Assembly: GCA_002340355.1 (NCBI GenBank)
Contig: DDLX01000028.1
Coordinates: 372,001-436,000, forward strand
DNA: 64,000 nucleotides
From: Cytophagales bacterium UBA2561
GTDB lineage: Bacteria; Bacteroidota; Bacteroidia; Cytophagales; Thermoflexibacteraceae
Direction: 5' to 3'
This document shows positions 56,401-64,000 of the stretch, in pieces. The notes beneath the pieces were generated by a model. That model saw only the letters and a list, made by a program, of their open reading frames with translations, had not been told where the DNA came from and searched no databases. The first letter of the stretch is position 1. Each line of letters starts with the position of its first letter. The position numbers were made by a program, and so were the translations under genes.

Positions 56401-58773
56401 AGTTTTATGTAGGTTGAATGTAAGTTCATGATGTGTTTCCCAAGCCTCTTTAGGCAATAATAAAAGTCCTGTTTTTAGATAAGTTTGCGCCGTTCGATAA
56501 GCTTGCGTTGTTTTAGCAACTTCACCTGCCTGTAAATTTAACTCAGCCAATACAAGTCTTTCTTTTTGATTATCAATAAAATATCTTCCTTGATTTAACT
56601 GATTGACAACATCAAAAATACGCTTACTATTTTTATCCTCAAGCTGGTCAGCATATAATTTCAAGAATAAGTGTCCGATAAATAAATGTAGACGTTTTCG
56701 TTTTTGCTCTTCCATTCGCATATAAACAGCCTGATGAATTCGGACATGAGCAAATTTGTAACGTCCTTTATTTTCAAAGATTAATCCAATTGCAAGTGCT
56801 TTCAGAAGTTTCAGAGCTGTCTCAATTTCATCCCGTTGATACACTTTTGCTAAAACCCGTAAATTGAAATGATTTCCAATACAAGATCCTAATTCCAATA
56901 ATTCCTGTACATCGGGTTCAAGTCGATCAATCTTTTTTGCTAATAATTCAACGACATTATCGGTAATATTTAAATCCTGAATACGAGCAATATCCCATTT
57001 CCAAGTTCCACGTCCTGCGTGTTTTTCACCGTTTTGGGTTTCAACTTGTCGCACAAAAATCAGTAAATTATCTTCATATAATGAGGTCAAAAATTGATGG
57101 ACAAAAAAAGCATTCCCTTGTGTTTTACTATAGACCAATTCAATCAAAGACAAGGCATATTTTTCGGAACAATGTAAGGTATCTGTTATAATACTACCAA
57201 CCGCTTTTTTATCTAAATTTCCGAGTGCTAAGATTTTGCTCCTCAGACCTATATCTCGTAAATCATGAAGTACCTGTTGAAATGGATGTTCGGTATTTAC
57301 AGCTTTATGACGATAGGCTCCAATAATTAAAAAATACTTTCCTTCGCCTTCCAGTAGTGTCCGAAATAACTCCAAAGAGGCACTATCTGCCCACTGAAAT
57401 TCATCAATAAAAGCAACAAAAGGATGTTCCTTCCGAGCTACAGTTTCGATAAATTTCTGGAAAGCAACCTTAACTCTATTTTTAGTTGATTCTACCAGTA
57501 AACGACTTTTGGGAAGTGATTCTGGGGTGTCTAACAAAAAACGTAAATTTGGAACCACTTCAGTAATAATCGCTAAATCAGCACCTAATTCTTCCTTCAA
57601 TTTCTTTTTCCAAACCGTCACACTTTGTGTACTTTCTCGTAGAATTTCATCGGTTAAACTCCTAAAAATTTGTATCCAAGCCGAATACGGTACATCTCGA
57701 TGTAATTTATCAAACTTTCCTGCGGAATAGTATCCTTTTTGAGTCACCACCGCCTGACGAACACGATGCATCAAGCGAGATTTTCCAACTCCTGGTTCTC
57801 CTGCCAATATTACCAATTCCTTATTTCCTCGCCGAACACTTTCAAAAGTTTTGGTCAAAACTCGAACTTCTTTATCCCGCCCATAAAGCTTATTAGGAAT
57901 ATGAAACTCATCCGAAATGTCCTCTTCACCTAACTTAAACGGCTCAATTCGACCTTTTTGCTCTAAAGCTGTCAAGCATTTTTGTAAATCGGCTCGTAAA
58001 CCGAAAGCCGTTCGATAACGATTTTCGGCATTTTTCTCTAATAATTTAGTAATAATCTGAGATAAAATTTCAGGAATCTGAGCATTTAATAGATTAGGGG
58101 CGATGGGTGTTCGCGCAATATGAGCATGAATTAACCCCATTCTGTCTGTATCCAAGAAAGGAGGCTGTCGTGTCAGAATTTCATAAAATGTAGCTCCAAG
58201 AGCATATAAATCAGCTCCAAACGAAATTTTTTGATCGGTGCGTCCTGTTTGTTCGGGCGCAATATAGCCTAAATTGGTATGTACACGTCCCGAATGATTA
58301 ATTGCTCCTGTTTTCTCAACTTTGGAAGCATACCCAAAATCAATAATTTGTATGGTATCTTCTTTTTTTCCTACTAGAATGTTTACAGGTGAAAGATTAG
58401 CATGAATCAAATTTTCTTGATGAATATCCGTAACTACCTGAGTAATCTCAACTGCTAAGGATAAAAAATCCAATAACATCGTAGAGTTTGGTTTCTCAAA
58501 GCGTTTCTTGAGTGTTTGTCCTGCAAAATACTTGAGAAACAGGGCATAACGATTATTAATCCGAGTAAGTTTATAGGCTTTCCGAATACCCATAATTTCA
58601 AGATGACGAGTCATTTCGAAATCATTCGTAAGCTTATCCACTTCGGCTGGCTCAGGAAATTCATTACGTAAAATTTTGATGACCACTAAGGTATCATCAA
58701 ACTCACTCATTTCCTGAAAATAAAGGAGCGATTCGGCACTCTCATGAATTAACTTGGCTGAGGGGCTAAGCAT
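53419..58773 (-). CDS. Giant signalling protein: kinase-like domain, AAA-type NTPase, helical repeats, GAF, PP2C phosphatase
   Basis: 1784 residues, no signal peptide or membrane helix. Kinase-like domain (about 10-275): Lys33 (VVIKIL) and DFG Asp145 are kept, but the glycine loop is absent and the catalytic loop reads IHANLSPVN, so the HRD Asp is Asn126. NTPase region (about 295-640): Walker A LAGEPGVGKSRL and Walker B FVAFIDEFQWAD, MalT/AAA-like. Helical repeats follow (about 650-1250), then GAF (about 1290-1440; LPRNKRWMIEAEAS, SVLCMPLFNQGKIGGILYLE), a coiled coil and a SpoIIE/PP2C domain (VSGDFYWF, ISAIDCTGHGVPGAFM, YIFSDGYQDQFGG). It resembles multi-domain AAA kinases of cyanobacteria and Bacteroidota. 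Confidence 0.88.
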   Translation of the reverse strand: MLSPSAKLIHESAESLLYFQEMSEFDDTLVVIKILRNEFPEPAEVDKLTNDFEMTRHLEIMGIRKAYKLTRINNRYALFLKYFAGQTLKKRFEKPNSTMLLDFLSLAVEITQVVTDIHQENLIHANLSPVNILVGKKEDTIQIIDFGYASKVEKTGAINHSGRVHTNLGYIAPEQTGRTDQKISFGADLYALGATFYEILTRQPPFLDTDRMGLIHAHIARTPIAPNLLNAQIPEILSQIITKLLEKNAENRYRTAFGLRADLQKCLTALEQKGRIEPFKLGEEDISDEFHIPNKLYGRDKEVRVLTKTFESVRRGNKELVILAGEPGVGKSRLMHRVRQAVVTQKGYYSAGKFDKLHRDVPYSAWIQIFRSLTDEILRESTQSVTVWKKKLKEELGADLAIITEVVPNLRFLLDTPESLPKSRLLVESTKNRVKVAFQKFIETVARKEHPFVAFIDEFQWADSASLELFRTLLEGEGKYFLIIGAYRHKAVNTEHPFQQVLHDLRDIGLRSKILALGNLDKKAVGSIITDTLHCSEKYALSLIELVYSKTQGNAFFVHQFLTSLYEDNLLIFVRQVETQNGEKHAGRGTWKWDIARIQDLNITDNVVELLAKKIDRLEPDVQELLELGSCIGNHFNLRVLAKVYQRDEIETALKLLKALAIGLIFENKGRYKFAHVRIHQAVYMRMEEQKRKRLHLFIGHLFLKLYADQLEDKNSKRIFDVVNQLNQGRYFIDNQKERLVLAELNLQAGEVAKTTQAYRTAQTYLKTGLLLLPKEAWETHHELTFNLHKTHATTTYLIGNYQDFEVEIAEIIKRVDTPAEKAETYYILLLQYVRRGKYSKAIEVGKEALLEIGDEIPQENFAQLFEEKKQKLDTLFESHTIESLANLAPLTNTIQKIRLKILINSLHVSYLLGYNDLHVYWTLEAVQTTLEYGNSSLASGAYGNYGMILCSYFKEMKQGYQFAKLSCKLSDHYENQFMICSNYHLMANFVSPWNEHLKLSKFINDKAQEAAIVANTMPYVAYIRLFKLIRQFFQGTNLNKILVSIPKILELSTQHNHNWIADGVRTFDLIVQNLTGKTKQRFTFATPEIDEAQFLEKAQNSYSLSSVGYYQLLRAMVLYLYGDYGTAFRYICQAEKLIGMMNGMFLTVELYFYKSLILTALYYEIAPSQQEEFLDELARNLEKLKFWSYHAPENFAARFYLVKAEQARILDKTEEAMNFYDKAITSAEENEYAQINALANELTSKFWMSKNKTKFASIYLKNAHFEYQMWGAVHKVNNLEENYSQYLQKATSRSREDFEENAYESSSLGAGSLDLFSIIKASQALAGEIVLSKALEKVIRIIIENAGAQRGLLVLPRNKRWMIEAEASTDDTQTNVLQSIPVDDVDGYTSTPLLSSEIVNYVIRTKKRLLLNDISNRGAFTGLQYVRKMKPKSVLCMPLFNQGKIGGILYLENRLITGAFTSDRLQVLKILSSQILISIQNATLYENLEEKVKERTAELDHKNKRMAIQALKLQATNDKLDGANKELDKKNKDVTASINYAKRIQEAMLPQLSKVEKAFEEAFVFFRPRDIVSGDFYWFSEKNNKVIISAIDCTGHGVPGAFMSLIGNDSLNEIVNLLNITEANEILSRLHREVTKSLKQSETSNRDGMDMALCVIDYEKQILEFAGAKNPLVWSKNGELIEIQGDRFPVGSVRKMEQLERKFTKHRIPLDKEATYYIFSDGYQDQFGGKEGKKLMKKRFKKLLLDISEQSLTQQKQILENHFTNWINGYRQIDDVLVIGFRV

Positions 58774-59301
58774 CTGATTTTTAAATAAGTTACTCGATTT
58801 ATTTTGGTATTGGGTTGCCTTCGTTTTTATTAAAAATTAAATTCAGATAGGCAGTTCATCAAACATTCAAAAACACAACAAATTGTAGTAAATATAATTA
58901 AAATTAACTTAATTTAGAACTAGTTGAAATCTTAGTTTAATTTAACAAAAATCATTCTCAAATATAATACTACATACTTTTTAATACATAAGCATCTGAA
59001 ATACAGGGTAATATTTTTCTAATTGATAGATATATGACAAAATTAATATGAGGTTAATAAAGTATCTGAGTACTTCTTAGATTTGGCACAAGATTCACCC
59101 TAAACTTCCAGTAGAAAAAAATACGAAGACGAAATAAATTCAATTTTTTTGGAAAATCCAAATCTAATACCAATTATTTGTCATAAGCAAATCCAACTAA
59201 AATTTTGTAGATTTGCCCAATTTCTTTGATATCTTACTATTAATATATATAACTTATAAGATAATTTAACATTCTCTCACTTCTAAAAATTTATTAAATC
59301 T
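58774..59301. other. Divergent intergenic region, no gene seen
   Basis: 528 bp of AT-rich DNA between the large signalling gene (minus) and gatC (plus). Promoters of both should lie here. No ORF, RNA gene or strong hairpin recognised. Confidence 0.5.
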
Positions 59302-59589
59302 ATGAAAATTACACCTGAAATTGTTCAAAAAACAGCGCACCTTGCTCGGTTAGAATTGGACAAGACTGCTGAAGCCAAAATGACTTCAGACATGATTGCC
59401 ATTACCGATTGGATGGATAAACTAAATGAAGTCAATACAGACCAAGTACAACCACTTATCCATATGTCTGAAGAAATGAACGTAATGCGAGTTGACCAAG
59501 TCGCTAATGTTTTGCCACATGAAGATGGTCTAAAAAATGCTCCCAAACGAGATTCTGATTATTTTCGAGTTCCTAAAGTTATTGAATAA
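59302..59589 (+). CDS. gatC: Aspartyl/glutamyl-tRNA amidotransferase subunit C
   Basis: 95 residues, GatC length. ITPEIVQKTAHLARLELDKT, the middle VQPLIHMSEEMNVMRVD and the closing RDSDYFRVPKVIE match the family. With GatA and GatB it amidates Glu-tRNA(Gln) or Asp-tRNA(Asn). gatA and gatB are elsewhere, as is common. The flippase gene starts 61 bp downstream, so readthrough is possible. Confidence 0.95.
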   Translation: MKITPEIVQKTAHLARLELDKTAEAKMTSDMIAITDWMDKLNEVNTDQVQPLIHMSEEMNVMRVDQVANVLPHEDGLKNAPKRDSDYFRVPKVIE

Positions 59590-59650
59590 CTAATTGATAA
59601 TTAAAATTTTATAAATTTTTACTATACTACTTTAGACCCTTTCCTAGTTA

Positions 59651-61003
59651 ATGGGATTTAATCTATTACGTTTTTTTCACATTCAAGTCACACCCGAAGC
59701 CCTCCGAAAATATACCAAAAATACCTCTTGGCTTTTTTTTGAAAAAGTGATTCGGATGGGCATTGTGTTTTTTGTGGGTGTCTGGCTGAGTCGATATTTA
59801 GGCGAAAATCGGTTTGGAACAATTAGCTATGTATTAAGTGTAGTTGGATTGTTTATGGAACTCGGAAGCTTTGGCACTAAAGACATTTTGGCACGCGACT
59901 TTGTGGGCATCGAACCCGAGGAGGAATATGAACTGCTTGGAACAGGATTTATTATTCATCTACTTGGTTTTCTGCTAATTATATTGGGTTTAATAGGTTT
60001 TATCGTTATTAATCCTGAATCCGACTTGATAACTAGTCTTATTTTTTTGGTAGGAGCAATGCTAGTATTTCGGGCAATGAATGTATTGGAATATTTTTTT
60101 CAAGCCAAAGTAAAAGCCAAGTACATTGCAATAGCTCAACTTACAATGGTGCTTTTTTCGGCAGGATTAAAGGTTTTAGGAATTTATTTACAAAAAGACA
60201 TTCCTTTTTTTATAAAAATTTATGCCTTAGAATTTGCCATCCCAAATTTAGTATTGATTTTCATTTATAAATCCAAAAAATATCACTTTTCAAAGTGGCG
60301 ATTTAATAAGAGTTTGTTTTTCAGTCTTTTGAAACAGTCAAAGTCTTACGTTCTAGCAGGAGTTTTTACTTCTATTTATGTTAAAATCGACCAAGTGATG
60401 ATTACGAATATGCTCAACGAGGCTGAAAATGGAGAGTATGCCAATGCCGTTCGTTTGAGTAATATTTGGCATCTTGTTCCTACAGTAGTTTGTGCTTCTC
60501 TAATTCCTGCTATCGTCAATGCAAAAAAAATTGGTGAAGAAAATTATCGTCAAAAGTTTCAATATTTATTTAATTTCTTGACTTGGTTTAGTATTATTTT
60601 AGCCATTGCTACAGGTTTTATCGCGGATTGGTTGATTGAAATTCTATTTGCAGGAAAATTTGTGGGTACAGCTGGAGTTCTCAAAATCCATATTTGGAGT
60701 GGATTATTTGTAAGTTTAGGGGTAGCCAGTAGTTATTGGTTATTGCAGGAGAAACTCTATCATTTAGCTCTTTATCGGGTTGCTATTGGGTGTTTCTTAA
60801 ATATTATTTTGAATATATATCTTATTCCTAATCAGGGAATTATAGGAGCTGGACTAGCTACTTTTTTAGCACAAAGTGTAGCAGGATATTTAATTCATTG
60901 GATATTTCCAAAAACTCAGAGCTTATTTTATTTACAATCCAAAAGTTTTTTTGTTCCTTTATTATACAGTAAACGATTTTTGACTTCTTACTTCAAAAAA
61001 TAA
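59651..61003 (+). CDS. Polysaccharide flippase (Wzx/PST family)
   Basis: 450 residues with about 12 to 14 hydrophobic segments, in MOP-superfamily order. The N-terminal half has NTSWLFFEKVIRMGIVFFVGVWLSRYLG (in parts) and GSFGTKDILARDF; the second half has KIDQVMITNML, typical of O-antigen/exopolysaccharide repeat-unit flippases. It moves lipid-linked glycans across the cytoplasmic membrane. First of a three-gene group with the FkbM methyltransferase and glycosyltransferase, 44 bp and 12 bp apart. Confidence 0.88.
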   Translation: MGFNLLRFFHIQVTPEALRKYTKNTSWLFFEKVIRMGIVFFVGVWLSRYLGENRFGTISYVLSVVGLFMELGSFGTKDILARDFVGIEPEEEYELLGTGFIIHLLGFLLIILGLIGFIVINPESDLITSLIFLVGAMLVFRAMNVLEYFFQAKVKAKYIAIAQLTMVLFSAGLKVLGIYLQKDIPFFIKIYALEFAIPNLVLIFIYKSKKYHFSKWRFNKSLFFSLLKQSKSYVLAGVFTSIYVKIDQVMITNMLNEAENGEYANAVRLSNIWHLVPTVVCASLIPAIVNAKKIGEENYRQKFQYLFNFLTWFSIILAIATGFIADWLIEILFAGKFVGTAGVLKIHIWSGLFVSLGVASSYWLLQEKLYHLALYRVAIGCFLNIILNIYLIPNQGIIGAGLATFLAQSVAGYLIHWIFPKTQSLFYLQSKSFFVPLLYSKRFLTSYFKK

Positions 61004-61047
61004 ACTTTTGAAAGATCACCTTAATACATTTAAATTAATTACGAAAT

Positions 61048-61830
61048 ATGCTTTATCAAACGGCAGATTGGTATGCCAAAATATTTGCCCGTCCTATATT
61101 TTATAAATTAAACAAACTACTTTTTCATATGGGATTGAGGGGGTTGGGCATACTTAATAATCAACATACAGGAGAAGCGAAATTCCTACAAAACTTTTTA
61201 CAAGACCTTGAAAAACCAACTGTATTTGATGTTGGGGGGAATGTGGGCAATTACACCGAGAAAATAAAACAAGCTAACCAAAATAGTCAAGTGTATACTT
61301 TTGAGCCACATCCTAAAAATTTTGAAAAACTAGCCCAACGTTTCTCGGATTCCAGCATCCGCGCAGTAAATTATGGATGCGGAGCAAGCTCCTCAAAGTT
61401 ACAACTTTTTGATTATCAAGATAGTGAAGGAAGTTCACACGCAACATTATACCAAGAAGCCTTAGAAGATTTTCAGAATGCTACAACCCAAGCCATTGAC
61501 GTTGATATCATTCGATTAGATGATTTTATTGTTGAAAACCATATTGAAAAAATTGATCTATTAAAAATTGATACTGAAGGAAATGAACTGGAGGTTTTGA
61601 AAGGGGCAATAAATAGTTTAAAAGCCAAAAGGATTCATGCTATTCACTTTGAATTTAATTACATGAACTTAGTAAGTCGGGTATATTTTCGAGACTTTTA
61701 CAAATTACTTTCTGATTTTCAGTTTTTCAGAATTCTTCCTAACGGACTCTTAAAATTACCCGACTATGATCCCATTTATCATGAATTATTTGCTTTTCAG
61801 AACGTAGTTGCTATCCAAAAAACAACTTAA
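61048..61830 (+). CDS. FkbM-family methyltransferase
   Basis: 260 residues. The SAM-binding motif FDVGGNVGNYT, VYTFEPHPKNFEKL and the catalytic-region DLLKIDTEGNELEVLKGA are the FkbM signatures. Family members O-methylate sugars or other hydroxyls, here presumably in a surface glycan. The acidic DTEGNE motif is complete. It lies between the flippase and a glycosyltransferase. Confidence 0.92.
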   Translation: MLYQTADWYAKIFARPIFYKLNKLLFHMGLRGLGILNNQHTGEAKFLQNFLQDLEKPTVFDVGGNVGNYTEKIKQANQNSQVYTFEPHPKNFEKLAQRFSDSSIRAVNYGCGASSSKLQLFDYQDSEGSSHATLYQEALEDFQNATTQAIDVDIIRLDDFIVENHIEKIDLLKIDTEGNELEVLKGAINSLKAKRIHAIHFEFNYMNLVSRVYFRDFYKLLSDFQFFRILPNGLLKLPDYDPIYHELFAFQNVVAIQKTT

Positions 61831-61842
61831 TATAGAATATTT

Positions 61843-62976
61843 GTGGAATTTTTAGTTTTATTATTTTCTCTTTTTTATGTTGTTTTTGTCTTAATCATAA
61901 CTTATCAAAATACACAATTAAAATCATTTAAAGATACAAATCAAAAACTTCATGCTGTAAAAATTGCCGTAATTATTCCCGTTCGAAATGAAGCTGATAA
62001 TATTTTAAATTTATTACAAGATTTTGAAAATCAAAGTTTTGACAAGTCATTTTTTGAGATTTTTGTAATTGATGATTTTTCGACTGATCAAACTTTTGAA
62101 TTAGTAGAAGATTTTGCTCAAAAGTCAAATTTAAATTTGAATGTATTCAAATTAAATCAAAAAAATACTATTTCACCCAAAAAATCAGCTATTACACAAG
62201 CCGTAAATTTGACCAATGCCGAGCTAATCTTAACAACTGATGGAGATAGTCGAGTTTCAAGAAAACATCTACAAACCTTCCATGATTTTTATTTAATCAC
62301 ACAGAAACCCAAATTTATTAGTGCGCCAGTTTGTTTTTTTTCGCCTAAATCATTTCTTGAAAAAATACTATTCGTAGAATTCTCTAGTTTGATTGCTACG
62401 GGTTCTGCACTGATTCGGTTTGGAAAACCAAGCCTATGCAATGGTGCAAATTTAGCTTTTCAGAAAGCCGCCTTCTTAGCAGTTAATGGTTATCAAGATT
62501 TTGATCAAGTTCCATCAGGTGATGATGAGTTCTTACTCAAAAAAATAGCTCAAAAATATCCTGATCAAATCCAATTTCTTAAAAGCAAAAATGCTACTGT
62601 TCAAACTCAGCCTCCTGATAATCTACTCTCTTTTTATTTTCAGCGTAAACGTTGGGCAAGCAAATGGAAACTGCATAAAGGCATTTCGGTCAAGATTTTA
62701 GCTTTGTTTATTTTCAGTTTCCATTTATTAAACTTGGGTTCAGGAATTGGAATCGTATTTGGGTGGTTCGAAAATCCAGTATGGATCATAGGACATTTCT
62801 TGCTAAAATTTTCGGTAGAGTGTGTGTTTTTAATGCCATCTTTGATTTTTTTTAAACAAAGGAAACTATTTTTATATATTATTATTTTACAATTTATTTA
62901 TTCTCTTTATGCCGTGTTTTTTGGAGTTCTAGCAAATATTGGAGGCTATCAATGGAAGGACAGAAGATTCCATTAG
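61843..62976 (+). CDS. Family 2 glycosyltransferase with C-terminal membrane helices
   Basis: 377 residues from a GTG at 61843. An N-terminal membrane helix, then the GT-A fold: VIIPVRNEADNILNLL, FVIDDFSTDQT, the DxD-like TTDGDSRV, GDDEFLLKKIAQ and the Q-x-x-R-W motif QRKRWASKW. Two to four membrane helices close the protein (ILALFIFSFHLLNL onwards). It adds a sugar from a nucleotide donor to a surface polysaccharide or lipid carrier. Starts 12 bp after the methyltransferase gene. Confidence 0.92.
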   Translation: MEFLVLLFSLFYVVFVLIITYQNTQLKSFKDTNQKLHAVKIAVIIPVRNEADNILNLLQDFENQSFDKSFFEIFVIDDFSTDQTFELVEDFAQKSNLNLNVFKLNQKNTISPKKSAITQAVNLTNAELILTTDGDSRVSRKHLQTFHDFYLITQKPKFISAPVCFFSPKSFLEKILFVEFSSLIATGSALIRFGKPSLCNGANLAFQKAAFLAVNGYQDFDQVPSGDDEFLLKKIAQKYPDQIQFLKSKNATVQTQPPDNLLSFYFQRKRWASKWKLHKGISVKILALFIFSFHLLNLGSGIGIVFGWFENPVWIIGHFLLKFSVECVFLMPSLIFFKQRKLFLYIIILQFIYSLYAVFFGVLANIGGYQWKDRRFH

Positions 62977-63334
62977 AAATAAGAAACTTACATCAAAACT
63001 ATACTAAAACTTGAGTGGTATATCTGTTTTGTAAAATTTTCCACTTTTTGGAAAAAAATTTCTTATTCAAAATACGGTTTTTAGACTAGCTATTTATCGT
63101 AAAAATCGATAACTTTTGATTTTTATACGTTTTTTGCTGAGGGTAATAACTTTCAAAATATCCTTTTTTAGAAAACTGAAGGGGTAATTTTTAAGCAATA
63201 CCGAATTTAGCTCGTCTAAAAACCATAACTTAAAAATTGGGAAGTACGTTTTCAATTTTGTAACTTTAACCACACCAAAAACAACTTTTTTGTTAAAACC
63301 TTAATCAATAATAAATTAATAAAATCACCACCGT
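62977..63334. other. Intergenic stretch upstream of the dehydrogenase, no gene seen
   Basis: 358 bp. No ORF or strong hairpin recognised; it should hold the promoter of the glutamate dehydrogenase gene. Confidence 0.5.
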
Positions 63335-64000
63335 ATGTCCTATTATATAGAGCCTGCGCCCATCAAGGATAAGGAAAATCCATTTGAATCTATGATGTTT
63401 CGTTTTGACGAAGCGGCGCGTATTATTGGTCTGGATGACGAAGTATATAACGTACTGAAAAGCCCTGCACGTCAGGTAATCGTATCTTTGCCTGTCACAA
63501 TGGATAATGGCAAAATTGAAGTTTTTACAGGTTATCGAGTCGTCCATTCTACTGTTTTAGGTCCTTCAAAAGGAGGAATCCGCTATGATATGGATGTTAC
63601 ATTAGATGAAGTCAAAGCCCTTGCTGCATGGATGACTTGGAAATGTGCCGTTGTGGATATTCCGTATGGAGGTGCAAAGGGCGGGATCATTTGTAATCCT
63701 CGTAAAATGTCCGCAGGGGAATTAGAACGATTGACCAGAGCTTATACCTCAGCCCTAGTTGACGTATTTGGACCTGATAGAGATATCCCTGCTCCCGACA
63801 TGGGAACAGGACCCCGTGAAATGGCGTGGATAATGGACGAATTTTCTAAAGCCCAAGGCAAAACCGTCAATGCTGTCATTACTGGAAAACCTCTTGTTTT
63901 AGGCGGTTCTTTGGGACGAACCGAAGCCACTGGACGAGGTGTTATGATTTCAGCAATGAGTGCAATGTCCAAAATGAATATGAACCCTATCAAATCGACT
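63335..64000 (+). CDS. Glutamate/leucine dehydrogenase-family protein, 3'-truncated by the window edge
   Basis: The frame is open from the ATG at 63335 to the right edge (222 codons). Family motifs: VFTGYRVVHSTVLGPSKGGIRY, VVDIPYGGAKGGI (catalytic Lys region), GPDRDIPAPDMGTGPREMAW and GRTEATGRGV at the start of the dinucleotide domain. It interconverts an amino acid (likely glutamate) and its 2-oxo acid with NAD(P). The start MSYYIEPAPIKDKENPFESM is normal. The rest of the Rossmann domain lies beyond the window. Confidence 0.93.
   Translation, partial: MSYYIEPAPIKDKENPFESMMFRFDEAARIIGLDDEVYNVLKSPARQVIVSLPVTMDNGKIEVFTGYRVVHSTVLGPSKGGIRYDMDVTLDEVKALAAWMTWKCAVVDIPYGGAKGGIICNPRKMSAGELERLTRAYTSALVDVFGPDRDIPAPDMGTGPREMAWIMDEFSKAQGKTVNAVITGKPLVLGGSLGRTEATGRGVMISAMSAMSKMNMNPIKST

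Noticed and set aside
1..64000. CRISPR arrays, rRNA and tRNA genes
   Set aside because: I looked for regularly spaced repeats and for tRNA cloverleaf patterns in the gaps and found none.

Overview
The window is a 64 kb piece of a Bacteroidota chromosome, most likely from the Cytophagales or a close relative. The reasons are a paired PorU and PorV of the type IX secretion system (T9SS), C-terminal T9SS sorting domains, a TonB-dependent receptor with a carboxypeptidase-regulatory-like N-terminal domain, an OmpA/PD40-repeat outer-membrane protein, AT-rich DNA, and starts without clear Shine-Dalgarno sequences. Genes lie on both strands in short units, many bounded by hairpin terminators. I see no rRNA, tRNA, CRISPR array, transposase or phage structural gene.

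Region by region. 1-5.8 kb: the end of a multi-PAS histidine kinase, an arylamine N-acetyltransferase, a PhnD-like binding lipoprotein, ElbB and GreA. 6.4-8.6 kb: a variable patch with three tandem paralogous XRE-type repressor-like genes, small unknown ORFs (one interrupted by a stop) and dispersed palindromic repeats. 8.6-15.9 kb: CoaBC, galactokinase, a membrane-anchored coiled-coil protein, a PBP4-type peptidase, a secreted unknown and a small STAS-like protein. 16-24.5 kb: a tiny FeoB-associated Cys-rich protein, a membrane protein with a LolD-like ATPase, PorU, PorV and an arginine-deiminase-like enzyme. 24.6-27.4 kb: a tightly packed three-gene unit (OLD/AAA15-like ATPase, unknown protein with a possible PD-(D/E)xK core, Mrr endonuclease) that looks like a defence cassette. 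27.6-38.1 kb: a two-lipoyl-domain E2 acyltransferase, a DUF1573 protein, a TonB receptor, an OmpA/PD40 protein, a lipoprotein and a class III CoA-transferase. 38.4-47.4 kb, all minus strand: an ArsP/UPF0718-type permease behind two ArsR-like operators, ADP-ribosylglycohydrolase, RidA, UvrB, an AraC regulator with an SRPBCC protein, a LOG-family enzyme and an unknown lipoprotein. 47.8-50.2 kb: transglutaminase-like protein, Anbu-type proteasome homologue and superoxide dismutase. 50.8-58.8 kb: an SBBP-repeat T9SS cargo and a 1784-residue signalling protein (degenerate kinase, NTPase, GAF, PP2C). 59.3-64 kb: GatC, a polysaccharide flippase/FkbM methyltransferase/glycosyltransferase cluster, and the start of a glutamate dehydrogenase.

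How genes work together. PorU (sortase) and PorV (shuttle) should process cargo such as the SBBP-repeat protein at 50808-53105. The ATPase/unknown/Mrr unit is translationally coupled at its end and probably acts in DNA surveillance. The transglutaminase-like and Anbu genes form part of a known association, without its usual ATP-grasp and alpha-E partners next door. The strongest candidates for something undescribed are the 24.6-27.4 kb cassette, the XRE triplet, the orphan operators and the giant receptor-like kinase/phosphatase. All functional calls rest on motif recognition by eye, with no database search.
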